From assembly GCF_026262505.1 (NCBI RefSeq), contig NC_067204.1:12666522-12730521 (forward strand): a stretch of 64,000 nt of DNA. The letters are read 5' to 3'. This stretch comes from Trichomonas vaginalis G3. Taxonomy: Eukaryota; Parabasalia; Trichomonadida; Trichomonadidae. The stretch's first letter is position 1. Each line of letters opens with the position of its first letter. Shown one piece after another: positions 58,661 through 64,000 of this stretch. Made by a program: the position numbers and the translations under genes. Under the pieces are notes generated by a model. The model saw only the letters and a list, made by a program, of their open reading frames with translations. It ran no database searches and was not told where the DNA came from.

Positions 58661-60070
58661 ATGTCAAATGAAACAGCGTCTATGAGAGAAATACAACACA
58701 ACCGACAACTCATTATGCAAGCTCTAAATAAGAACACAACAAACTTTTCAAACTATTCTAAGATATCTGAGTCATTGAAAGAAGGAAACTTAAAACTGAC
58801 ATTAAACCCAATGACAGATGAGTTTCTGTTTCAAGACAATAAGAACCATACTGTCTGTATAAATCCAACAAAAGGAACTTTAAACGAGAAACCTATAAAT
58901 GAACTTCTTTTGAAAGCAGATGTTGACAACAAAGCTGACAAAGAATATGTAGACGATGCAATAGCAAAAGAAGAAGAAAGAGCTAACAATGCTTATGCAA
59001 CAAAAGAACATACTCATCCTGAACTAGCAGACAAAACATATGTTGACAATAAAATGTCAAGTGAAGTGACAAGAGCTGAAAACGAATATTCTAAAAAGAC
59101 TCATACACATTCTATATCTGAAATAACAGACTTAAACGTTAGCCTTGAAAAGAAAGCAGATAAGGAATATGTGGCTAGTAAGTTAGAGAAGAAAGCGGAT
59201 AAGGAATATGTGGATGAAAAAGATAACGAAATGAAAGAAAGGGTTGACTGGTACCATGAATGGACATCGGAGACTTTTAAAGTTAAAGCCGATACAGGAT
59301 GGGTTTCAGGATGTTTAGACCTTAAAGCAGATAAAACTTATGTTAACGATGAGTTAGAGAAGAAAGCAGACAAGAACCATACACATACAAGTTTTACAAC
59401 TGTTGCTATAGAAAGTATTGAAGGAACGGTTGAAGAAACTGGTGGGGATGCAATATATTGTAAACCTCCTAACTTTCCACAAGGTTTAACATCGGATGAC
59501 GACATAACGACGATGAGAAACATTAGATGTAAAGATGTTTATGTCATGAAGGATGAACATAATATTAAATTCACTGCTCAAGATTTATATGACAAGAAAG
59601 CAGACAAAACAGAGCTTCAAACATTAAAGACAGAAATGCTTCAAACATTATATCCTATAGGCTCTATTTATACGTCAATGAACTCTACCAGACCAGAAAC
59701 AGTTCTGGGTTTTGGAACTTGGACTCAAATAGTCGACAGGTTTTTGTATTGTGCAAACTCTTCAAAGGAAACAGGTGGAAGTAAAACGATTTCAGGTGAA
59801 AATTTACCTGCACATAGTCACTACATAGATTTAAGTACATCTCAAGCAGGTTGGCATAAGCATAGATATTGGGATTGGTCAGCAATGACAAAAGGTAAAG
59901 GATATGATGTTAAAGACAACGTTAAGTTTGCTATAAATTGTTACTGGAGTAACACTGAGGGAGGAGGAAACCATACACATCGCGTTACAGGATATACGCA
60001 AACAACGGGACAAAGTAAAGACTACATGCCACCTTACATGACAGTTTACGCATGGTATAGAAATGCTTAG
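58661..60070 (+). CDS. phage-type tail fibre/collar protein
   Basis: 469 residues, whole. N-terminal anchor (~1-85, MREIQHNRQLIMQALNKNTT; a strand-rich DNKNHTVCINPTKGTL part), a shaft (~85-225) of KADKEYVD/KADKTYVN heptad-like repeats with HTHPELADKTYV and HTHSISEITDL turns, a middle domain (~235-325), then from ~329 the collar module LYPIGSIYTSMNSTRPETVL, FGTWTQIVDRFLYC, GENLPAHSHYID, NHTHRVTGYT and PPYMTVYAWYRNA. This ending is a classical bacteriophage fibre tip where paired histidines bind metal. It implies phage-to-Polinton gene transfer and a host-attachment role. Confidence 0.85.
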   Translation: MSNETASMREIQHNRQLIMQALNKNTTNFSNYSKISESLKEGNLKLTLNPMTDEFLFQDNKNHTVCINPTKGTLNEKPINELLLKADVDNKADKEYVDDAIAKEEERANNAYATKEHTHPELADKTYVDNKMSSEVTRAENEYSKKTHTHSISEITDLNVSLEKKADKEYVASKLEKKADKEYVDEKDNEMKERVDWYHEWTSETFKVKADTGWVSGCLDLKADKTYVNDELEKKADKNHTHTSFTTVAIESIEGTVEETGGDAIYCKPPNFPQGLTSDDDITTMRNIRCKDVYVMKDEHNIKFTAQDLYDKKADKTELQTLKTEMLQTLYPIGSIYTSMNSTRPETVLGFGTWTQIVDRFLYCANSSKETGGSKTISGENLPAHSHYIDLSTSQAGWHKHRYWDWSAMTKGKGYDVKDNVKFAINCYWSNTEGGGNHTHRVTGYTQTTGQSKDYMPPYMTVYAWYRNA

Positions 60071-60402
60071 TCGTCATTTTCAACTTCTTTAGCATATTCG
60101 TCAGGAGTTGTCTTATATTTGTTAGGAACTGTCTTTGAAAGTATACCACCTTGAACTTTGACAAGTTTGAAACGAGGTCTGACAATAGTAGTTTTATCTT
60201 CTGCTTGCAGTGTGTACATTTTGCCATGTTTGCCTAAAACTTCATAATATTCTCTTGTATACTTTCTTCTATTTTTACGAACACGAATGTGAGTACCTGT
60301 CGAGTTCCCATTGTTGTCATAGTCAATAGTATTTTCATATGGGTCGCGTTTAGGTATTTCTATTTTTACTTTGTCACCTTTCTTAAGTTTGAAGCCCGGC
60401 AT
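60067..60402 (-). CDS. 111-residue basic beta protein next to integrase
   Basis: MPGFKLKKGDKVKIEIPKRD start, then IRVRKNRRKYTREYYEVLGK and KMYTLQAEDKTTIVRPRFKL. GDKVKI..YEVLGKHGKMYTLQ is typical of the SH3/chromo-like domains after integrase cores. It lies just downstream of the integrase frame, same strand, and its stop overlaps the fibre stop by four bases. It may belong functionally to the integrase. Confidence 0.5.
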   Translation of the reverse strand: MPGFKLKKGDKVKIEIPKRDPYENTIDYDNNGNSTGTHIRVRKNRRKYTREYYEVLGKHGKMYTLQAEDKTTIVRPRFKLVKVQGGILSKTVPNKYKTTPDEYAKEVENDD

Positions 60403-60452
60403 TCTTTCTTGTTTGTCTCTTTTGACTAAACTATTAAATATATAGTCTTTCT

Positions 60453-61025
60453 CTAAGTCAGGGTTGTTTTCATTTCTTCGGGGGAGTGGTTTCCCAAACC
60501 TTTTTGTTTACGGCTATTGTAAATATTTAAAACTTGTCTCATCTTTGCCATGGAGAAGTGTCTATACTTGTCGTCATATGACATTTCATTTGCTTCACCA
60601 CCTTGTGGTTGGTTTAAGTCTCTTAACATTTTTATACAACCGTCAATGACACCAAGAGCAGAATGGTTTTGGTCGACAATGAAATATTGGTTTACATTTT
60701 TTGAACGCAGATAGTTTTTAATATCATCTGATTTGAAAGAACTTTCACAGTCAGATGTCAGTTTTGTTGGATGGTATTTGTCAACGAATATTGTCAAAGC
60801 AGTTTTCACATCTAAAATATTTTTGGACCATAATGGTATGGCTTCACAGTATCTTGTGTTTTGACCGACAAATATTAGCCAGTATGGTGGTCCATCTTCT
60901 CTATACCTCGGAATGTTTTCCAAGATATCCATAAACCAAGCATTTGGTGTTGAACTAAAGATTTTTATCATGAGTGCTTTCTTTGTTGCCTTAGAAACAT
61001 AGGGGTCCTTGTTTGGATTCGTCAT
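60453..61025 (-). CDS. Polinton integrase core, element B
   Basis: 190 codons starting MTNPNKDPYVSKATKKALMI. The rve core is visible in FMDILENIPRYREDGPPYWL (first acidic position), KLTSDCESSFKSDDIKNYLR (second) and QNHSALGVIDGCIKMLRDLN (third), followed by the Polinton post-core NIYNSRKQKGLGNHSPEEM. Divergent from the 121-residue gene with only 17 bases between starts. It would insert element DNA into the genome. Confidence 0.75.
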   Translation of the reverse strand: MTNPNKDPYVSKATKKALMIKIFSSTPNAWFMDILENIPRYREDGPPYWLIFVGQNTRYCEAIPLWSKNILDVKTALTIFVDKYHPTKLTSDCESSFKSDDIKNYLRSKNVNQYFIVDQNHSALGVIDGCIKMLRDLNQPQGGEANEMSYDDKYRHFSMAKMRQVLNIYNSRKQKGLGNHSPEEMKTTLT

Positions 61026-61042
61026 TTTTTAACCCATAAGAA

Positions 61043-61408
61043 ATGGGTTTATTTGGCGCATTAGCAGGAGTTGCATCCAGATTTTTGCCCGCAGTGGGAA
61101 CAATAGCCAGAGGTGTATTTGGAGTTGGAAGGAAGATTTTGAGTACATTAGGTATACTTAAAGAGAAAGCACAACCTATTATACAAACTGTACAGAAAGG
61201 TTGGGATGTAGCACGAGATGCAGCAAATCTTATTCCAAATCCTGAAACAAGAGGAAAAGTTCAAGGATGGATGGACAATGTAGGAAGACAAGCAGGAAAC
61301 TATTATAACAAAGCAAATGACTACTATAACCAAGCAGGACACTATATGGACCAAGGTGAAAGATTCTTTAACAGAGGATATAACCATGCACAACAAGGTA
61401 AACAATAA
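61043..61408 (+). CDS. 121-residue amphipathic/repetitive protein
   Basis: MGLFGALAGVASRFLPAVGT: a hydrophobic glycine/alanine N-terminus (1-40) like membrane-lytic minor capsid proteins, a middle helix (IQTVQKGWDVARDAANLIPN), and a C-terminal aromatic repeat (GNYYNKANDYYNQAGHYMDQ). Similar in plan to the 80-residue protein (2004-2246). Function inferred by analogy only. Whole. Confidence 0.55.
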   Translation: MGLFGALAGVASRFLPAVGTIARGVFGVGRKILSTLGILKEKAQPIIQTVQKGWDVARDAANLIPNPETRGKVQGWMDNVGRQAGNYYNKANDYYNQAGHYMDQGERFFNRGYNHAQQGKQ

Positions 61409-61440
61409 CCAACCTCAACCGCCTCAAACTTGGGGAATGT

Positions 61441-61460
61441 AAAATTTTTTACTGAGATGA
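61441..61460 (+). promoter_or_regulatory. 20-base leader, first copy
   Basis: AAAATTTTTTACTGAGATGA overlaps the ATG (61457) of the 40-residue gene and is repeated exactly at 61615-61634 before the next gene. Likely a promoter/initiator used twice. Confidence 0.6.
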
Positions 61461-61579
61461 ATGAACAATACAGCATTGAGACAAATGGGTTTCAAGATGG
61501 ATTTGTCGACTTCCAGCAGTTACACAAACGTGTTTGTCAAGTTCTTCCTATACCTCAGGAAGTTTTTAGACCGACTTAA
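61457..61579 (+). CDS. 40-residue protein, Polinton B
   Basis: MNEQYSIETNGFQDGFVDFQ then QLHKRVCQVLPIPQEVFRPT. Supported by the duplicated 20-base leader that also precedes the following gene. No family recognised. Confidence 0.45.
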   Translation: MNEQYSIETNGFQDGFVDFQQLHKRVCQVLPIPQEVFRPT

Positions 61580-61614
61580 AAAACAACAACAACCAGTTGA
61601 AAACAAACCAAACT

Positions 61615-61634
61615 AAAATTTTTTACTGAGATGA
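61615..61634 (+). promoter_or_regulatory. 20-base leader, second copy
   Basis: Exact repeat of 61441-61460. Its own ATG (61631) opens a two-codon frame only; the 98-residue gene starts two bases after it ends, at 61636, in another frame. Confidence 0.55.
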
Positions 61635-61635
61635 A

Positions 61636-61932
61636 ATGACCGAAGAAGTTGAAACGGTAGATTTGACACCACAAACAAAAAAGTCAGAACCATTGTCAAA
61701 ACCTGTCAAAGAACTTACAGATGAAGAGAAAAATTCAATAATAGAAGGTGCAAGGTCTGGAAATACAAACCCTAACTATAAAGTCACTTTTCATAGAAAT
61801 GGAACGGCTAGTATCTCAAAAAAGAAACAGACTCTCACAAATAAAATATTGAAGTCTGAAGGAGCTTTTCGAGACAACAGATGGAAAAGTTTACTTCACC
61901 GACCAACAGTTCATTATAGAACATCTCATTGA
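61636..61932 (+). CDS. 98-residue protein with SxNPNYKV-GTASISKKK motif
   Basis: MTEEVETVDLTPQTKKSEPL acidic start; residues ~28-65 (LTDEEKNSIIEGARSGNTNP then NYKVTFHRNGTASISKKKQT) match the small C proteins at 10305 and, more weakly, 12859. The remainder is basic. Possibly a small DNA- or capsid-binding module duplicated within these elements. Confidence 0.5.
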   Translation: MTEEVETVDLTPQTKKSEPLSKPVKELTDEEKNSIIEGARSGNTNPNYKVTFHRNGTASISKKKQTLTNKILKSEGAFRDNRWKSLLHRPTVHYRTSH

Positions 61933-61996
61933 CTTAGAGTCGAAATATTCTAAACTTTACAACAAACACAAAAAGTTGAAAGGAAAACAAAAACAA

Positions 61997-62221
61997 ATGG
62001 CATATGATATTTACGAAGATGTTGACGACACAACCATACCTGCAAGTGAAGTAAAGTCAGGTGAACCGAAAAGTGACGAAAAACAGATAGAAGAAGAGAA
62101 ACCAAAAACTGAAGATAAACCAAAACCAAAGTTTAGTTTCCAAACTAAACCAAGTCAACCTTCATTAGCTGGTATGGGTTGGCGTCAAAGACTTATGGCA
62201 GCAGGTGGTTATGTAAAGTAA
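61997..62221 (+). CDS. 74-residue acidic then basic protein
   Basis: ATG at 61997 (MAYDIYEDVDDTTIPASEVK); the open frame upstream has no ATG. The middle is E/K/P-rich and disordered (EEEKPKTEDKPKPKFSFQTK), ending GMGWRQRLMAAGGYVK. No family recognised. Confidence 0.4.
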   Translation: MAYDIYEDVDDTTIPASEVKSGEPKSDEKQIEEEKPKTEDKPKPKFSFQTKPSQPSLAGMGWRQRLMAAGGYVK

Positions 62222-62252
62222 AGAAAAAAAATATTTTTTTATTTTTATAAAA

Positions 62253-64000
62253 ATGCCCCCATATAGAATGGATAGAAAATCTGCTAGAATAAAAGCAGAG
62301 TTGCAAAGATATGGTTGGAGAGTTTCGAAGAATTTTAAATATAGGAAGGGAAGACCCATAAAAGTCTATGACAAATTGTCTGGTCTTCGCTACGAAATGG
62401 ACTTAGAAACAGCACGTGCAAATTATCCAAACAGACTAGAGAGGTTAGAAGAAGAACGTCTTATGGACATGCCTTTCGATGTTTCTGAACCTCAAGTTGA
62501 AGGACACGACGGCTTTGCCAGATTCTACTGGAAACATGACGAACAATTGCATCCTTTGAGAAGGAAAAAAGGTAGTGCAGAGGATGGTCATGCTCCCATG
62601 GAAAGAACAAGATATGCATATGAGAAGTATCGTGAAGTTAGAAGTCAAATTACATCTGGTCGAACCTTTACAGTAAACTTTGACGAAGGAAAGAACAAAG
62701 AAGGCTTCATGGGAGTACTTGCTGCAATTCAAGATGGAAATAAGAAAGGATACAATCTCAGATTGACCATAACAGATTTGGATGGTCACATTTACTATGC
62801 AAATGGCAATGTCACAACAGCTGCAAAACTTCTTGACGCTTTCAAGACTACAAAGAGAGAACAAATGTTTGACTCCGACTCAGACATTTTGAATGCAATT
62901 GAAGGAATTGCAAGTGTCAAGTTCGAATGGTACCAACCTAACCCTCAAGCAGTCAGACAACATGCTGGATACTTCCCCTTCATAAATAAGTCTGACATTA
63001 ACCTGACAAGGTATGGAATTTACAATTCAATTGAAACAATTGTCAATGAACCTTGTATTCTTACATGTCTCAGGAACTCTGGTCTTGTTACAGAAGAGAA
63101 GATGAAGTATCTTGAGTCATGTGTGAAGACAAGGTACATTCTCAGAGGTCAATTGGCAAAAATTGCACCGTTGGCAAATGTCAATATCCGAGTCAACATT
63201 CCGACTGAGAAAGGTTCTTCACATGACGACTATGTTGTTGAGTTCAATTTACCATGGTTGAAGATTGCAATTGTCCACAACCACTTCATGTTGAACGAAA
63301 GTCTTACAAACCCATTGTTCGGAAAAGGCAAGTGCAACATTGTCAGAGCTGTAAACATTCTTTTCGAGAAAGGTTTGTTGGAACCAATTCCAGATGACAA
63401 GCTGACAGAAACTTTTGTACCAAAAGACGAAACAAACTTTTCACTGTTAGCAAGACCAAAAGTTGTTCCAGACAAAGTTCTAGTACAAAAGAAGTACACA
63501 GCTCCAAAAGGAGTTGGATTGTTCGGATACCAACCTGAACCAGAAGAACTTCCAATGAGGTTGCAAGAACTTCAAGATGCTATAAACAAACTTCCATTGA
63601 GACATCCAATTGACGTCAAATTGTATTGGAGAGCATCTGAGTTAGGTCAGAAAATTTTATATGAAACAGGTTGCTTTGACGATGTTTATGAGATAACAGG
63701 AGAAGTTTCTCAAAAGATAAGAGACTCACTTGAATTTCCACGAACCGGACCCATTGGATGCGATAAGTTCGACTCATATGAAAAAATATACTATGTCGAC
63801 CTTAACGCTGCGTACATGAGGTTCGTCCAATATATCCCGACTGGAATTCCAAACGAAGATGGTGAGTTCCCGGGAAGGAACTATACAGTTGGAAAAGTCA
63901 TACAACAACTGTATGATATTAGGAAAGCTTCAAACCCCAAACTTGCAATGACACTCAAATTGCTTATGAATTCGACATGGGGATATTCCATTAAGAAACC
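62253..64000 (+). CDS. family B DNA polymerase, N-terminal 582 codons
   Basis: Open from the ATG at 62253 (MPPYRMDRKSARIKAELQRY) to the window edge with no stop. Order: basic N-terminus; a globular region (~150-200, GVLAAIQDGNKKGYNLRLTI) related to the C extension; the conserved NEPCILTCLRNSGLVTEEKM domain (~267-290) ending HNHFMLNES (~345), also found in C; then a short link to polymerase motif A, YYVDLNAAYMRFVQYIPTG (~511), and motif B, LKLLMNSTWGYSIKK (~570). No exonuclease motifs I-III are seen before motif A, unlike the polymerases of C and D. Motif C lies beyond the edge. Confidence 0.75.
   Translation, partial: MPPYRMDRKSARIKAELQRYGWRVSKNFKYRKGRPIKVYDKLSGLRYEMDLETARANYPNRLERLEEERLMDMPFDVSEPQVEGHDGFARFYWKHDEQLHPLRRKKGSAEDGHAPMERTRYAYEKYREVRSQITSGRTFTVNFDEGKNKEGFMGVLAAIQDGNKKGYNLRLTITDLDGHIYYANGNVTTAAKLLDAFKTTKREQMFDSDSDILNAIEGIASVKFEWYQPNPQAVRQHAGYFPFINKSDINLTRYGIYNSIETIVNEPCILTCLRNSGLVTEEKMKYLESCVKTRYILRGQLAKIAPLANVNIRVNIPTEKGSSHDDYVVEFNLPWLKIAIVHNHFMLNESLTNPLFGKGKCNIVRAVNILFEKGLLEPIPDDKLTETFVPKDETNFSLLARPKVVPDKVLVQKKYTAPKGVGLFGYQPEPEELPMRLQELQDAINKLPLRHPIDVKLYWRASELGQKILYETGCFDDVYEITGEVSQKIRDSLEFPRTGPIGCDKFDSYEKIYYVDLNAAYMRFVQYIPTGIPNEDGEFPGRNYTVGKVIQQLYDIRKASNPKLAMTLKLLMNSTWGYSIKK

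Larger units (their letters stand above)
55986..64000 (+). mobile_element. Polinton/Maverick B, left part, runs off window
   Basis: Begins AGTGGGGCTTCCAGGCACTT at 55986. Gene order inward: adenine methylase, 43-residue membrane protein, 120-residue protein, 80-residue protein, structural-type gene (minus), fibre (plus), basic protein and integrase (minus), several small proteins and a PolB open to the window edge. About four of the outer genes are broken while the fibre, integrase core and polymerase are open, so it is a fairly young but damaged copy. Closely related to A in sequence and gene order. Confidence 0.87.

Noticed and set aside
1-64000. tRNA, rRNA or snRNA genes
   Set aside because: No GC-rich cloverleaf with TTCNANNC box or rRNA-like stretch was noticed on either strand by eye; weak evidence, but none could be supported.

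Overview
The window looks like AT-rich nuclear DNA of a parabasalid protist (Trichomonas or Tritrichomonas type). The reasons are several Maverick/Polinton elements packed together, a 1.3-kb mariner with TA target duplication, intron-less closely spaced host genes, a large ankyrin protein of the trichomonad kind, and a P2 stalk protein ending in DDMFDF. The species is inference; no rRNA or other diagnostic marker is present.

Layout. 1-3843 is the end of a Polinton (A) that runs off the left edge; a related copy (B, about 95% identical in the methylase protein) begins at 55986 and runs off the right edge. Both have their hairpin-bearing terminus facing the middle of the window. Between them lie a 16-bp satellite (3852-4362), the decayed right part of a third Polinton (C, ~4430-13764), and a different virus-like element (D, ~13765-24530) with a superfamily 3 helicase, a full-length protein-primed-type PolB carrying an HNH module, and a Polinton integrase. 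C is split by a hairpin-array element and D by a mariner.

The host segment (about 25-42 kb) holds an ankyrin gene overrun by a 37-bp minisatellite, a ubiquitin fusion, ribosomal protein P2, two or three coiled-coil proteins, a thioredoxin-like membrane protein, CDC123, a 954-residue ankyrin protein and a mucolipin-like channel. From 42 to 55.3 kb the DNA is a transposon graveyard: a MITE with 9-bp target duplication, a Mutator/Kolobok-like transposase gene split by two insertions, a MULE with a 426-bp-arm inverted repeat behind it, and several hairpin-rich elements.

Most unusual signal: a set of elements (HAE-1 5383-6228, HAE-4 42946-44140, HAE-2 44943-45991, HAE-3 46034-49084) with short inverted ends containing an AAAAGTGACA-type motif and interiors built from long hairpins. 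HAE-3 carries an intact DDE integrase-type transposase gene plus a tandem array of 250-bp units in which four long hairpins fill about 230 of 250 bases; HAE-4 carries a perfect three-way-junction palindrome. I do not recognise this as a described family.

The Polintons show their own regulatory style: a TTTTTATCT motif about 10 bases before start codons, a near-palindromic 18-19 base bidirectional promoter between the fibre and a structural gene, and a 20-base leader repeated before two neighbouring small genes. Polintons A-D are treated as fossils: A, B and C contain broken genes alongside whole ones; D keeps long open genes but looks incomplete at its left side.
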